From the NCBI GenBank assembly GCA_014879735.1, contig JACSRN010000055.1, positions 34,913 through 98,912 on the forward strand: a stretch of DNA of 64,000 nt, given 5' to 3'. Positions within the stretch are counted from its first letter, which is position 1; each line of letters starts with the position of its first letter. Position numbers and translations under genes: made by a program. The notes beneath the pieces are model-generated. The model made no database searches. It saw only the letters and a list, made by a program, of their open reading frames with translations, and had not been told where the DNA came from. Of this stretch, positions 34,409-44,067 are shown piece after piece. Origin of the DNA: Paracoccaceae bacterium. Its GTDB lineage: Bacteria; Pseudomonadota; Alphaproteobacteria; Rhodobacterales; Rhodobacteraceae.

Positions 34409-35547
34409 GCGCGGGCGGCCCGCGCCATCAGCGGCGCCAGCAGGAACAGCAAGCCCAGCATCAGCGCGGCAAAGACGAAGGCTGCGCGCAGGCCGAAGAT
34501 GCCGGCGACAAAGCCCATCGCCGGCGGGCCGATGAAATAGCCGAAATAGCCCAGCAGCGTGGCGCGGGCCACGGCACGGGCCCGCACGTCCGGTGCGCAC
34601 AGCCGGCCGACCAGCGAAAAGGCGGTGGGCGCAATCACCGAGGCGCCCACCCCCATCACGATGAAGGCGGCATAGGCCATTGCCGGGCTGTCGGCGGTGC
34701 TGGCCCCCAATGCGCCCGCCGCAGCCAGCGCAGCGCCGCAGGTCAGCAGCAGGAATGGGCTGATCCGGCCGGCAAGCCCCTGCCCCGCCAGCCGTGCAAA
34801 GCCCATGGTCAGGGCCAGCGCCGCCGGCCCCATTGCGCCCTGCTCGGGGCTGCCGCCGAGAGAGGTCTCGATATGCAACGCTGACCAGTTCTCGGCCGCA
34901 TTTTCGGTCAGGAAGGCGATCAGCACCATGCCACCGCCGATCAGCGGGATCGGGCCAAGGCCACCACCGCCGACCGGTGGGCGCAGACCGTGGATCAGGC
35001 CATCCCGCTCGACCGTGAGCAGCGCGAGCAGCAAGGCCACCATGGCCATCGTGGTCAGAACCGAGGCCGGCGCCCATCCCCAGCCCCGCATCAGGCCGGT
35101 GCCCAGCGCGCCACCGGCATAGCCGAAGGAATAGGCGGCATGGGTCAGGTTCATCAGATGCAGCCCGCGCCGGTTCTCGATCTCGGCGGTCCGCGCGTTC
35201 ATCAGCACGTCGGTCAGGCCGGTGGCAGCGCCACAGGCCATCATCGCCACCGGAAACAGCCATACCAGAGCCGCATGCCCGGGCAGCACGAAGGCCAGCG
35301 CCATGGCCGCGGTGGCCACCGGCAAGGCAATGCGGCCCAGACCCGCGCCGATTCGTGGTGCCAGGATCATCGCCACCACCGCGGCAAGCGGGGTGAAGAA
35401 GATCAGCAGCCCAAGTTCGGATTCATCCACCCCCAGCATGGCCTTGAGGTCGGGCAGATCTGCCGCGAAGGTGCCCCAGAGCACGCCCATCGCGGCAAAG
35501 GCCGCGATCGCCGGCCGCGCCGCGCGCAGGGTCTGGATCAGGGACAT
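34393..35547 (-). CDS. MFS transporter
   Basis: The product has 384 aa and about twelve hydrophobic helices, the length of the short MFS type. Features include PDLKAMLGVDESELGLLIFFTPLAA in the first loop region, GLTDVLMNARTAEIENRRGLHLMNLTHAAYSFGYAGGALG near helix V, and EGWSA-like ENWSALHIETSLG near helix VII. It resembles sugar/multidrug family proteins near YbjJ; the substrate is unknown. It ends inside the last codons of aruI on the other strand, so antisense interference is possible. Confidence 0.85.
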   Translation of the reverse strand: MSLIQTLRAARPAIAAFAAMGVLWGTFAADLPDLKAMLGVDESELGLLIFFTPLAAVVAMILAPRIGAGLGRIALPVATAAMALAFVLPGHAALVWLFPVAMMACGAATGLTDVLMNARTAEIENRRGLHLMNLTHAAYSFGYAGGALGTGLMRGWGWAPASVLTTMAMVALLLALLTVERDGLIHGLRPPVGGGGLGPIPLIGGGMVLIAFLTENAAENWSALHIETSLGGSPEQGAMGPAALALTMGFARLAGQGLAGRISPFLLLTCGAALAAAGALGASTADSPAMAYAAFIVMGVGASVIAPTAFSLVGRLCAPDVRARAVARATLLGYFGYFIGPPAMGFVAGIFGLRAAFVFAALMLGLLFLLAPLMARAARAQRTA

Positions 35548-35650
35548 GGATTCTCCGGGCGCTTCAGGCGTTGCGGGCGCTCTGGGCCGGGATAGCCCTC
35601 ACCGTGCCGGTGTTCCATCCCGGAACCGACATCGCCGGCACCGAAACCGC

Positions 35651-35674
35651 AAGAGGGCAAGAGGGCAAGAGGGC
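35651..35674. repeat. Three tandem copies of an 8-bp unit
   Basis: AAGAGGGC is repeated three times without interruption in the spacer between the MFS and PCuAC genes. Short tandem arrays like this can change copy number by slippage. No function is evident; it lies downstream of the PCuAC stop and 103 bp upstream of the MFS start, so it could change MFS promoter spacing. Confidence 0.8.
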
Positions 35675-35710
35675 AGCCTCCGGCCCCCTTGCGCTGGGCA
35701 TGCGCCGGTC

Positions 35711-36259
35711 TCAGTTGTCCGGGCTGGCACCATGGGCATGGCCCGCGGCCTCGTCGCAACCCTCGCCATCCTTGCCAGCCATGGCATCCCCGGGCTTGCG
35801 CTGGTTGTCGACCGTCACATCGAAGGTGATCTCGCCGGCCGTCTCGAACACCAGCGTCAGGGCAAAGCTGTCGCCATCCTGCATCGGGGTCTTCAGCCCC
35901 ATCAGCATCACATGGTCGCCACCGCGCTTCAACGCATGGTCGGCGTCGACGGCCAGCGGGATGCCACCCTCGATCCTGGACATCTGCATCACGCCGTTGC
36001 CATCCATCTTGTGGGTGTGCAGTTCCACCTTTTCGGCCACGTCCGACCGGGTGGCGACCAGAATGTCGTCGTGGCCCGAGGCATTGTGCATCACGAAGAA
36101 GACGGCCCCCGAGCCGGTTTCCGAAACGCGGGCATAGGCATCCGTCACCACGACCGGAGAGCCATCGGCCGTGGCAGGCTTGTGCCCCTCATGTGCCAGG
36201 GCGGGGGCAAGGGCGAGGGTGGCCGCAGCGGCGGCCAGAACAGTACGGAACGACATCAT
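35711..36259 (-). CDS. Periplasmic copper chaperone PCu(A)C
   Basis: The product has 182 aa. A signal peptide (MMSFRTVLAAAAATLALAPALA) is followed by a His-rich start EGHKP. The copper site matches the PCu(A)C pattern HM-x10-M-x21-HxM loosely: ELHTHKMDGNGVMQM and GGDHVMLMGL. The C-terminal tail is also His-rich (GHAHG). These proteins deliver Cu(I) to the CuA or CuB site of cytochrome oxidases in the periplasm. Upstream on the same strand is a DUF2946-type gene, a common copper-linked partner. Confidence 0.9.
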   Translation of the reverse strand: MMSFRTVLAAAAATLALAPALAHEGHKPATADGSPVVVTDAYARVSETGSGAVFFVMHNASGHDDILVATRSDVAEKVELHTHKMDGNGVMQMSRIEGGIPLAVDADHALKRGGDHVMLMGLKTPMQDGDSFALTLVFETAGEITFDVTVDNQRKPGDAMAGKDGEGCDEAAGHAHGASPDN

Positions 36260-36301
36260 GTCGGGAAATCCTTGTGTCTGCGGTTTGATCGTTGGGCTGG
36301 A

Positions 36302-36649
36302 TCAGACCGTCGGCGGGGGATCCCTGGCACAGGTTGCGGGCCTGGAACGCGAGGCGACCGCCACGCCATTGACCGGCCGGCCGATCCGGTCGCCCAGCCG
36401 GCCCGGCGCCTGCAGCGGATGGGCCGCCGCCGGCAGGCCGGCAAGGCCGCCCATGATGCAGTCGGGGCAGGCGACATGGCGCTCGACCGGGCGGCCGTCG
36501 CTGCCCAGCAGCAGGACCGTCACGCCGCCGGTGGTGCAAAGCTCGACCTCGATTGCATCGGCGGCCATGGCCCGGCCCGCGGCGGTATGGACCGAGACCA
36601 GCGCCACCGAAAGCGCAAGCAGAAGATGCAGGACGAAGACAGGTCGCAT
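36302..36649 (-). CDS. DUF2946-like small exported protein
   Basis: The product has 115 aa. The signal peptide is MRPVFVLHLLLALSVALVSVHTAAGRAMA. The mature part has VELCTTGGVTVLLLGSDGRPVERHVACPDCIMGG, in which two Cys lie as C-x-x-C. This resembles DUF2946 proteins, which are usually found next to copper or heavy-metal genes. It precedes the PCu(A)C gene by 42 bp on the same strand, so they probably form an operon for periplasmic copper handling. The role is inferred from context. Confidence 0.7.
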   Translation of the reverse strand: MRPVFVLHLLLALSVALVSVHTAAGRAMAADAIEVELCTTGGVTVLLLGSDGRPVERHVACPDCIMGGLAGLPAAAHPLQAPGRLGDRIGRPVNGVAVASRSRPATCARDPPPTV

Positions 36650-36702
36650 GCGCCTTCTTAGCCTGCCCTTCGGCCAACGGAAAGCCGGTGTGGCCAAATG
36701 CC

Positions 36703-36736
36703 GAAGGCCCCGCCGGGATGCACCCGCGGGGCCTTC
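36703..36736 (-). terminator. Strong hairpin after rpmB
   Basis: A perfect 11-bp stem, GAAGGCCCCGC/GCGGGGCCTTC with a 12-nt loop, begins 20 bp after the rpmB stop on the minus strand. The T-run is short (ATTT). It separates rpmB from the copper pair downstream. Confidence 0.75.
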
Positions 36737-36756
36737 GCCAGGAACGGACAGGCAGA

Positions 36757-37044
36757 TCAGGCCGCGGCCTGCGCCTTTTCGATCTCGCGTTTGATCTTCA
36801 GCGCGGCGGTCGAGAGTTCATCTTCCTTCGCCTTGGCCAGATAGGCGTCCAGCCCGCCACGATGGTCGACCGTGCGAAGGGCGGCGGCAGAAATGCGAAG
36901 GGTGAACGACCGGCCCAGCACATCGGACCCCAGCGTCACCTCGTTCAGGTTCGGCAGGAAGCGGCGACGGGTCTTGTTGTTGGCATGGCTGATCTTGTTG
37001 CCCGACATCGGGCCCTTGCCGGAGAGTTCGCAGACGCGCGACAT
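36757..37044 (-). CDS. rpmB: 50S ribosomal protein L28
   Basis: The product has 95 aa, the alphaproteobacterial L28 length. [41 protein letters not shown] is the family hallmark, and the C-terminus is lysine-rich and helical. It is a structural component of the large ribosomal subunit. It is monocistronic with its own hairpin terminator. Confidence 0.97.
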   Translation of the reverse strand: MSRVCELSGKGPMSGNKISHANNKTRRRFLPNLNEVTLGSDVLGRSFTLRISAAALRTVDHRGGLDAYLAKAKEDELSTAALKIKREIEKAQAAA

Positions 37045-37169
37045 GACGGTATCCTTTGTTCTGTCAGTAGGACAGAGCGCGGGGAATCCCCGCTGTCCGA
37101 ATTCGATTGGCCGCGTGTAAGACCAAAGCCGGGCCGCGTCAAGCGATTCACCCCGGCCTGCGCGGCGGG

Positions 37170-38150
37170 TCAGCCACCGGTGCGGCCCAGGCGGCCAAGC
37201 ATCTCGGCCGCCGCCGCCTCGGGGGTCTTGCGGCCGCCGGCCACCTCTTCCGCCAGCACCTGCATCAGCCCCTTCGCGGGTTCGCGCTGCAGCACCTGCA
37301 ACAGCCCCTGGCGGACCTCCGCGGCAAACCAATGTGCCGCCTGCTCCGCCCGCCGGCTGGTCCAGTGACCGTGGTCGCGCCGCCACGCCGCCAGCGCCTG
37401 CATCTCGGCCCAGGCACGGTCGAGCCCGGCGCCGGTTGCGGCCGAAACGGACAATGCCTTGGGAAATCCCTCCGGATCCTGCGCCCGCTTGCGCAGCAGC
37501 CGCAGCGCGCCGGCATAATCGGCCACCGTGCGGCCGGCCGCGGCGGCAAGATCGCCATCGGCCTTGTTCACCAGGATCAGATCCGCCATCTCCATGATGC
37601 CGCGCTTGACCCCCTGCAACTCGTCGCCGCCCGCCGGAGCCATCAACAGGACGAAGAGATCACACATCTCGGCCACCATGGTCTCCGACTGCCCGACGCC
37701 CACGGTCTCGATCAGCACCACGTCGAAGCCGGCCGCCTCGCACAGCGCCACCGCCTCGCGAGAGCGGCGGGCGACCCCCCCCATCTGCGCCTGGCTGGGC
37801 GAGGGCCGGATGAAGGCGGCGGGCTGGCGGGAGAGTTGCTCCATGCGGGTCTTGTCGCCAAGAATCGAGCCGCCTGAACGCGCCGAGGATGGATCGACCG
37901 CAAGCACCGCGACGCGCAGCCCGGCCCGGATCAGCATCATCCCGAAAACCTCGATGAAGGTCGATTTGCCAACGCCGGGCGTGCCCGAGAGGCCCAGCCG
38001 CAGCGCCTGCCGACCCTGTCCCAGCGCCGAGAGCAGCGCCACCGCCTGCATCCGGTGATCGGCGCGCGCGCTTTCAACCAATGTGATGGCGCGCGCCAAG
38101 GCGCGGCGATCCCCGGTCCGGACGCCTTCGGCCATCGCTGTCATGTCCAT
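37170..38150 (-). CDS. meaB: Methylmalonyl-CoA mutase-associated GTPase MeaB
   Basis: The product has 326 aa, a G3E-type P-loop GTPase. Walker A is GTPGVGKST (about 60); [16 protein letters not shown] and [40 protein letters not shown] form switch regions; LVNKADGD is G4. MeaB gates cobalamin loading of methylmalonyl-CoA mutase and repairs it. The mutase is not in the window. The start at 38150 follows a G-rich ribosome binding site; the frame beyond runs into an intergenic repeat and is rejected. Confidence 0.93.
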   Translation of the reverse strand: MDMTAMAEGVRTGDRRALARAITLVESARADHRMQAVALLSALGQGRQALRLGLSGTPGVGKSTFIEVFGMMLIRAGLRVAVLAVDPSSARSGGSILGDKTRMEQLSRQPAAFIRPSPSQAQMGGVARRSREAVALCEAAGFDVVLIETVGVGQSETMVAEMCDLFVLLMAPAGGDELQGVKRGIMEMADLILVNKADGDLAAAAGRTVADYAGALRLLRKRAQDPEGFPKALSVSAATGAGLDRAWAEMQALAAWRRDHGHWTSRRAEQAAHWFAAEVRQGLLQVLQREPAKGLMQVLAEEVAGGRKTPEAAAAEMLGRLGRTGG

Positions 38151-38214
38151 GCCCGCCCCCTTTCGGCCTGCCTGCTTTTGCCAAACCCTGGCGCCGAGGA
38201 CCAGAGGCAGCAGA

Positions 38215-38280
38215 GGGGGGGCGCTGCCCCCGGTTTCCTGCGGAACCCCCCCCGGGGGTATTTTGGTCAAGAGGAAGGGC
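38215..38280. repeat. Rhodobacteral palindromic intergenic repeat, copy A
   Basis: A G/C-rich inverted region (GGGGGGCGCTGCCCCC, then CCCCCCCCGGGGG) is followed by GGTATTTTGGTCAAGAGGAA. The last part reappears at 40051 with few changes. It lies between meaB and the GMC oxidoreductase gene. Confidence 0.65.
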
Positions 38281-38379
38281 AAAGATCGGGCGATCCCGGT
38301 GCGCCCTGGCCGCGGAAGCGCCGGCGAAGGGGGCTCGATGCCCCCGCCGGCGGCCCCCAGGGGCCATGGCGGCGAGGGT

Positions 38380-39996
38380 TCAGCGCGCGTCGCCGAGCAC
38401 GAGATCGGCGCCCTTCCAGCCCAGCATCATTGCCGGGGCGTTGGTATTGCCGGCGATCAGGTTCGGAAAGCTTGCCGCATCGATCACCCGCAGCCCCTCG
38501 GTGCCATGCACGCGCAGGCGCGGATCGATGACGGCGCTTGCCGCTTCGGGACCCATGCGGCAGGTGCAGCTTGGATGATAGACCGTACCGGACCGCTGGC
38601 GGAAATCGTCGATCAGCGCGGCGTCGCTCTGGATTTCGGGGCCAGGGCGAAGTTCTTCCTCGACCCAGCGGGCAAAACTCGGCTGGGCCGCGATCCTGCG
38701 CAGGACCTTCACCGCGAGCAGCATTTCCTCGACATCCTCGGGCGTGGAATAGGCGTTGGCGACGATCTCGGGCGGCGCCAGCGGATCGGTCGTCGTGATC
38801 TGGACATGCCCGCGCGAGGTGGGCCGACAATTCGACAACCCCAGCGACAGGCCGGGGAAAGGGTCGGGGGTCAGCAAAGGCCGTTCGCCGGCACGCGGCA
38901 GAAGCGTCGAAAAGGCCTGGAAGTAGAGCTGCATGTTCGGCCGGTCGTGGTCCGGCCGGGTGCGGAAAAAGCCGCCGCCATGGTTGATCGACTTCGCCAG
39001 CGGACCGCCGCCGAGCAGGAGCCACCACAGGCCCATCAGCGCCTTGCCCCAGGCCGGCCGCAGGATGTTGTTGTAGGTCGGCACTTTCATCCGCCAGGTG
39101 TAGTTCAGCCCATGGTGATCGGTCATATGGGCCCCGACATTGGGGTTGTCGACCAGGACCGGCAGGCCGAGGCCGCGCAGCAGAGCGCCCGAGCCGATGC
39201 CCGAAAGCTGCAGCAGTTGCGGCGAGTTGATCGCGCCGCCCGAGAGGATCACCTCGCCCCTTGCGCGCCGGGTGAAGATCTGGCCGTCGCGCAGGTATTC
39301 GACGCCGGTGGCACGGTGCCCATCGAAGAGGATTCGCGTCACCTGTGCCCCGGTGATGACCTGCAGATTCGACCGTCGCATCGCCGGATGCAGGAAGGCC
39401 CGCGCAGCCGAATTGCGCCGCCGGCCGCGGATCGTCATCTGATAGGTGCCGGCGCCCTCCTGTTCGGCACCGTTGAAGTCGGGGTTGTAGGGCAGGCCGG
39501 CCTCGCCGGAGGCCGCGATGAAATCCTCGACCAGCCAGTGCAGCCCCTTGCGGTTGCGGCTGATGTACAAGGGACCGCCCTGTCCACGCCAGGCGTCGGC
39601 ACCGGCTTCGTTGTGCTCCATCGCCTTGAAGGCGGGCAGGACGTCGTCCCAGCCCCAGCCCGGATTGCCGGCGGCCCGCCAATCCTCGTAATCCTGGCGG
39701 TGGCCGCGGATGAAGACCATGGCATTGATCGAGGAGGATCCGCCGAGGATCTTGCCGCGCGGGACATGGTCGCGCTGGCCATTCAGGCCGGGATCGGGTT
39801 CGGCGCTGTACATCCAGTTGACGGCGGGGTCGTAGAACAGCTTGCCGTAGCCGAGCGGCATCTGCACGAAAAAGCGCCGGTCGCTGCCGCCGGCTTCGAT
39901 CACGGTGACGCGGTGGTGGCCGGATTCGGTCAGCCGGCTGGCGAGCACGCAGCCCGCACTGCCCGCACCGACGATGATGTAGTCGCTGTCTTCCAT
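38380..39996 (-). CDS. GMC-family FAD oxidoreductase (choline dehydrogenase-like)
   Basis: The product has 538 aa, a full GMC fold. The N-terminal FAD site is [20 protein letters not shown] (about 5-24), GMC signature 1 is [21 protein letters not shown], and signature 2 is [16 protein letters not shown]. The C-terminal SCTCRMG and ALMLGWKGA-like end hold the catalytic His pair. The family oxidises alcohols such as choline or polyethylene glycol at the membrane. No betaine aldehyde dehydrogenase gene is adjacent, so the choline role is unproven. It is flanked by two copies of the same intergenic repeat. Confidence 0.88.
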   Translation of the reverse strand: MEDSDYIIVGAGSAGCVLASRLTESGHHRVTVIEAGGSDRRFFVQMPLGYGKLFYDPAVNWMYSAEPDPGLNGQRDHVPRGKILGGSSSINAMVFIRGHRQDYEDWRAAGNPGWGWDDVLPAFKAMEHNEAGADAWRGQGGPLYISRNRKGLHWLVEDFIAASGEAGLPYNPDFNGAEQEGAGTYQMTIRGRRRNSAARAFLHPAMRRSNLQVITGAQVTRILFDGHRATGVEYLRDGQIFTRRARGEVILSGGAINSPQLLQLSGIGSGALLRGLGLPVLVDNPNVGAHMTDHHGLNYTWRMKVPTYNNILRPAWGKALMGLWWLLLGGGPLAKSINHGGGFFRTRPDHDRPNMQLYFQAFSTLLPRAGERPLLTPDPFPGLSLGLSNCRPTSRGHVQITTTDPLAPPEIVANAYSTPEDVEEMLLAVKVLRRIAAQPSFARWVEEELRPGPEIQSDAALIDDFRQRSGTVYHPSCTCRMGPEAASAVIDPRLRVHGTEGLRVIDAASFPNLIAGNTNAPAMMLGWKGADLVLGDAR

Positions 39997-40020
39997 GGTG
40001 CCGCTCTGCTGGTCATCCAC

Positions 40021-40074
40021 CGGGGGTTTCACACCCCCGGACCCCCGTGGGGTATTTCAGTCAAGAGGAAGGGG
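40021..40074. repeat. Rhodobacteral palindromic intergenic repeat, copy B
   Basis: CGGGGGT...ACCCCCG hairpin halves are followed by GGTATTTCAGTCAAGAGGAA, matching copy A except for two bases in the second block. It lies 24 bp upstream of the GMC gene start, so the gene is bracketed by same-orientation copies. Confidence 0.65.
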
Positions 40075-40294
40075 TTGTGTCGGGATAGCGCAATGCGCGG
40101 GGGTGGCCCTGCCGGTTTGCGACCGAACCTGTCGCGGCTGGCCGAGGTCTGGGTCTGTTTTGGTGTCTCGATCGGTTGTCCGCGGCGGGGGTGGTGCGGC
40201 GTGGCACTGCGTTTCGTTTTGTCTCGCCCTGGGGCCTGGAGCGCGATCGCATCATACAAAAGCATGTCCTGAGTTTATGAAACAGTCGGCGCAG

Positions 40295-40950
40295 TCATTT
40301 GCGGAATAGGCGTCGAGGACGGCGGCGATAGTGGTTGATCGCGCCGCCCAGGACGAAGGGCGCGATGATGCCGCGCATGGTCAGGGCGCCGACGAAGGTT
40401 GGGATCTTCCAGTGGCCATGCGGAAAGCCCATCCGCAGGCGCTCGCCCTTCGGGCAGCGCCCGTGGGTGCGGGCCATGTTGGTTTTGGCCCAGGTCTCGC
40501 CGATAAACACCAGCCGCTCCGGGTCGAGATCGATCTGGCTGTCGAACTACTCACGCCGGCGCTTCAGGACGTCAGGGCGGTCCTGCTCGGTCGCGTGCCC
40601 GGTCTTTTTTGCGCGTCAGGCCATGACGGCGGAAGAACCGCTGCAGCCTGCCCCGGCCGAAGCCATGGCCGCGCTCGTCCGGCGCCGCGCGCAACTCCTC
40701 GGTGGTGATGTCCGGCGTCGCCTCCAGCAGCCCCTTGATCAGCGCGGCCTACGCCCCGACGCGAGCCGAGCGTCGATCCCCGCCCAGCGGCCCGGGGGCG
40801 CGGTTCGCCCTTCGTCTGCGCCAGCGCCCGCCATCGGCTGATGCTCGCGGCGCTGATGCCGAACCGTTCCGCCACGGTGTGGTGGCTCGCGCCCTCCGAC
40901 ACCGCCTTCAGCACACGGACGCGAAGATCGAGGGACAGCGCTTTGACCAT
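40295..40950 (-). pseudogene. Decayed IS630-family transposase
   Basis: The N-terminal part MVKALSLDLRVRVLKAVSEG with an HTH (HTVAERFGISAASISRW) is a typical IS630 transposase start. After codon about 54 the frame shifts; in the shifted frame an in-frame TAG appears (GVGA-stop) and a second TAG replaces Trp in RRRE-stop-FDSQIDLDPERLVFIGET. The first DDE Asp region reads FIGET instead of FIDET. The sequence stops after LGGAINHYRRRPRRLFRK, so the C-terminal catalytic third is missing. It cannot make an active enzyme. No clear terminal repeats are found. Confidence 0.85.
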
Positions 40951-41040
40951 GCCCGCCGGCCTCCTCACCCTGCGGAGATCTTGAATCAGCACCGGCCCTC
41001 TGTGGGAATCCCCAACGATTCAATCAGCTGGGATGACGCT

Positions 41041-41841
41041 CTAGCGTCCCTTCCAGACCGGATCGCGCTTTTCGGCAAAGGCGCGGGCGCCTTCGATCTG
41101 GTCGTCGCTGGAGTAGAGACGGTCGACCGTTGGCATCTGCCGCTTGGTGACGCGATTCAGCGCATCCTGGAAGCGCATGTTCTCGGCCTCGCGCACCACT
41201 TCCTTGATGGCGGCATAGACGAGGGGCGGACCGGATTCGAGGAGCCGCGCCAGTTCCCAGGCCTTGCCCATCAGATCTTCGGGCGCGCAGACCTCCTTGA
41301 CCAACCCCCAGCGCAGGGCCTCTTCCGCATCGAACCAGCGCCCGGTGAGAAGGAGATCCATCGCGACATGGTAGGGAATGCGCTTGGGCAACTTGATCGA
41401 GGCCGCATCGGCCACCGTTCCCGAGCGGATTTCCGGGAGTGCGAAGGTCGCATTGGTCGAACACAGGATGATGTCGCCGGACAGCGCCAGTTCCAGGCCG
41501 CCGCCGCAACAGATGCCCTGCACCGCCATGATCACCGGCTTGTTCAGGTTCGGCAGTTCCTGCAGGCCACCGAAGCCGCCCACGCCGTAATCGCCATCCA
41601 CCGCATCGCCATCGGCGGCGGCTTTCAGATCCCAGCCGGGGCAGAAGAACTTGTCCCCTGCGGCGCGCAGGATGCAGACGCGCAACGTATCGTCGTCGCG
41701 GAAGTCGCGGAAGACGAGGCCCATCATGCGGCTTGTCTTCAGGTCGATGGCATTGGCCTTGGGCCGGTCGAGCGTGACCTCGAGGATGGCACCTTCGCGG
41801 CGGGTTTTCACCGGGCCTTCGGGTCGCATTTCCATGGGCAT
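41041..41841 (-). CDS. Enoyl-CoA hydratase, carnitinyl-CoA dehydratase-like
   Basis: The product has 266 aa, crotonase fold. The oxyanion-hole and CoA region are LDRPKANAIDLKTS, AAGDKFFCPGWDLKA and GICCGGGLELALSGDIILCSTNATFALPE; the acidic residues of ALPEIRSGTVADAA sit at the active site. It resembles CaiD, which interconverts carnitinyl-CoA and crotonobetainyl-CoA. It starts two bases after the stop of the CoA-ligase gene and closes the carnitine cluster; 90 bp beyond its stop lies the IS630 remnant. A general crotonase cannot be excluded. Confidence 0.82.
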   Translation of the reverse strand: MPMEMRPEGPVKTRREGAILEVTLDRPKANAIDLKTSRMMGLVFRDFRDDDTLRVCILRAAGDKFFCPGWDLKAAADGDAVDGDYGVGGFGGLQELPNLNKPVIMAVQGICCGGGLELALSGDIILCSTNATFALPEIRSGTVADAASIKLPKRIPYHVAMDLLLTGRWFDAEEALRWGLVKEVCAPEDLMGKAWELARLLESGPPLVYAAIKEVVREAENMRFQDALNRVTKRQMPTVDRLYSSDDQIEGARAFAEKRDPVWKGR

Positions 41842-41843
41842 GG

Positions 41844-43835
41844 TCAGTCCTTCCTGATCAGGGCATCCACCGCCACCGCACCCTTTTCGCGCAGCAGGAC
41901 GGGGTTGATTTCTATCTCTTCCAGCGACGGATCCGCCAGCATCAGCCGTGCCAGGCGTTCGGCAATCTCGGCCACCGCCGCCATGTCGGCCTTCGGGCGG
42001 CCGCGGTAGCCGTCGAGAAGGGGCCAGAGTCGCAGGCGGCGCGCGGCGTCAAGCACCTCGGCCCCGGTCACGGGCAAAACCAGCGTGACCGTATCGGCCA
42101 GCACCTCGGCCGTGACACCCCCCATGCCAAGGGTGAGCGTCACGCCATAGACCGGATCGCGCCGGAGCCCGAGAAGGATTTCGCCGACGATCCCCGTCAC
42201 CATCTCTTCGGCAAGATAGCCGGCGGCACCCGGCATTTCGGTCTGGCCGTCGAGGCTCGCCAGACCCAGCCGCACGGCGCCCGCCTCGGTCTTGTGGGCA
42301 AAGCCCAGGCCCTTCAGCGCCAGCGGCGCGGTCAGATCGCGGGCCTTGCCCTGCACCTCGGCCAGCGTCGCGCCGGTGACAGATCGTGGCACGGCCACCC
42401 CCGCGGCGGCCAGCAGCGACTTGCCCTCGGCTTCGCTCAGCAGGCTGGTCTCGCGAGGGGGCAGCGGCGCTGCCGGCCGCCAGCCCGGAGCGCCGGCCGG
42501 CGTCTGGGCGGCGCGGATCGCGGCCAGGCCGGTTTCCAGCCCCAGAAGCGTGCAAACCCCCTGTTCCATCATCGCCGCCACCCGGCCCTCGCCGAAATTT
42601 TCAGCCATCGAGGCCACCGGCAGGGCAATCTTGCCGGTCGCCTTCTGCGCCGCGACGATGGCATCGAGCGCGGGTTGATACCAGGCGTCGGAACATCGGT
42701 CGGTGCGCGGCGTGTCGATGATGTAGATCGCCGCGTCATAGGCATCGAGCATGGCCGAGAACACCTCGGTCGTCTTCGGCCCGTCGCCCCAGATGAAGGT
42801 GTGGTAGTCGAGCGGATTCGAGATGGTGGGGATTTCCCCCAATACCGCAAACAGCCGGTCGTGCGTGGGCTGCGGCACCGGCGGAAAGTCGATGCCAAAG
42901 GGTGCGGCAAGATCGGCCACCAACCCGGCCTCGCCCCCCGAACAGGACAGCGAACAGATGCGCCGCCCAAGACCCGGGCCGTGAACATGCAGGATCTTCA
43001 GCGTCTCGATCAGCTCCGACGGCGTGTTCACCTCGGCCACGCCGATCCGGCGCAGGAAGGCCGAGGATGCGGCACCGCCGCCCGCCAGAGAGGCGGTATG
43101 GCTGGCCGCGGCACTGCGCGAAAGTTCGGTCTTGCCGGATTTGATCGCGACGATCCCCTTGCCCATGGCGCGCGCGCGCTCGGCCAGGGCGGCGAAGGCA
43201 ACGGCATCGTCGATCCCCTCGATATAGAGCCCCAGTGCCGTGACCCGCGGATCCTCCAGCACGGCACCGGCAAGTTCCGCCAGCCCCACGACCGCGGCAT
43301 TTCCAAGACAGGCGACATAGGCCACCGGCAGGCCGCGCTGCTGCATGCCAAGGTTGATGACGATGTTCGACGACTGGCTGACCAGGGCCACGCCGCGGTC
43401 GGTGCGGATACCGCCATGCTGGTCGGGCCAGAGCAGCGCACCGTCGAGATAGTTGATCACGCCATAGCAGTTCGGCCCGAGAACGGGCATGTCGCCCGCG
43501 GCCGCAACCAGCTTGTCCTCAAGCCCGGGCTCCCCCGCTTCGGTCCAGCCGCTGGCAAAGCAGACCGCGCCGCCGGCATCCATCGCCGCCAGTTCCCTGA
43601 CGATATCGATGGTGGCAAAGCGATTCACCCCGATGAAGGTCGCATCCGGAGGCTCGGGCAGATCGGCAAGGCTGGCATAGGCCTTCAGCCCGCCGATCTC
43701 GGATTTGCCGGGATGAACGGGCCAGACCTGGCCTTCGAAGCCCATCTTGCGGCATTGCTCGATGACGTTCAAAGCCCAGCCGGCACCGAGAACAGCGATA
43801 TGGCGGGGCCGCAGCAGGCGATCAAGCCGGGTCAT
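41844..43835 (-). CDS. NDP-forming acyl-CoA synthetase (acetate-CoA ligase family)
   Basis: The product has 663 aa. The CoA-binding Rossmann domain is at about 5-130 (IAVLGAGWALNVIEQCRKMGF), followed by a succinyl-CoA ligase-like domain with the phospho-His loop KSGKTELSRSAAASHTASLAGG, then an ATP-grasp domain from about 435 (AAAGVAVPRSVTG, PLALKGLGFAHKTEAGAVRLGL). It makes an acyl-CoA from a free acid with ATP, via phospho-His and giving ADP. Within this locus it is a good candidate for activating gamma-butyrobetaine, crotonobetaine or D-carnitine. A MeaB-like or propionate role is less likely from context. Confidence 0.85.
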   Translation of the reverse strand: MTRLDRLLRPRHIAVLGAGWALNVIEQCRKMGFEGQVWPVHPGKSEIGGLKAYASLADLPEPPDATFIGVNRFATIDIVRELAAMDAGGAVCFASGWTEAGEPGLEDKLVAAAGDMPVLGPNCYGVINYLDGALLWPDQHGGIRTDRGVALVSQSSNIVINLGMQQRGLPVAYVACLGNAAVVGLAELAGAVLEDPRVTALGLYIEGIDDAVAFAALAERARAMGKGIVAIKSGKTELSRSAAASHTASLAGGGAASSAFLRRIGVAEVNTPSELIETLKILHVHGPGLGRRICSLSCSGGEAGLVADLAAPFGIDFPPVPQPTHDRLFAVLGEIPTISNPLDYHTFIWGDGPKTTEVFSAMLDAYDAAIYIIDTPRTDRCSDAWYQPALDAIVAAQKATGKIALPVASMAENFGEGRVAAMMEQGVCTLLGLETGLAAIRAAQTPAGAPGWRPAAPLPPRETSLLSEAEGKSLLAAAGVAVPRSVTGATLAEVQGKARDLTAPLALKGLGFAHKTEAGAVRLGLASLDGQTEMPGAAGYLAEEMVTGIVGEILLGLRRDPVYGVTLTLGMGGVTAEVLADTVTLVLPVTGAEVLDAARRLRLWPLLDGYRGRPKADMAAVAEIAERLARLMLADPSLEEIEINPVLLREKGAVAVDALIRKD

Positions 43836-44067
43836 TTGCCGCCTCCGGCGCGATGGAAGGCGCCGGGGACGCGGCCCCTGCCATTGATGTCTCGATGCGG
43901 TGGCGCAACCGATCGCATGCCCCGCGATCTTTTCGGACAGGCGAAAGCGGCAGAAGGGCGCCCTGCCCCGCCAGGGCGAGGCAGGGTTTCACCCGTCGCG
44001 GTCATCGGCGTCCCCGCCTGTACCGCGAAATCAGCTTTGCAGACCAAGGTTAACAAATCCTTTCATC
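43836..44067. other. Spacer between CoA ligase and acyl-CoA dehydrogenase genes
   Basis: With the adjoining repeat this gap is almost 300 bp. I see no gene in it. It separates the first four carnitine genes from the ligase-hydratase pair, so the pair may have its own promoter here. Confidence 0.4.
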
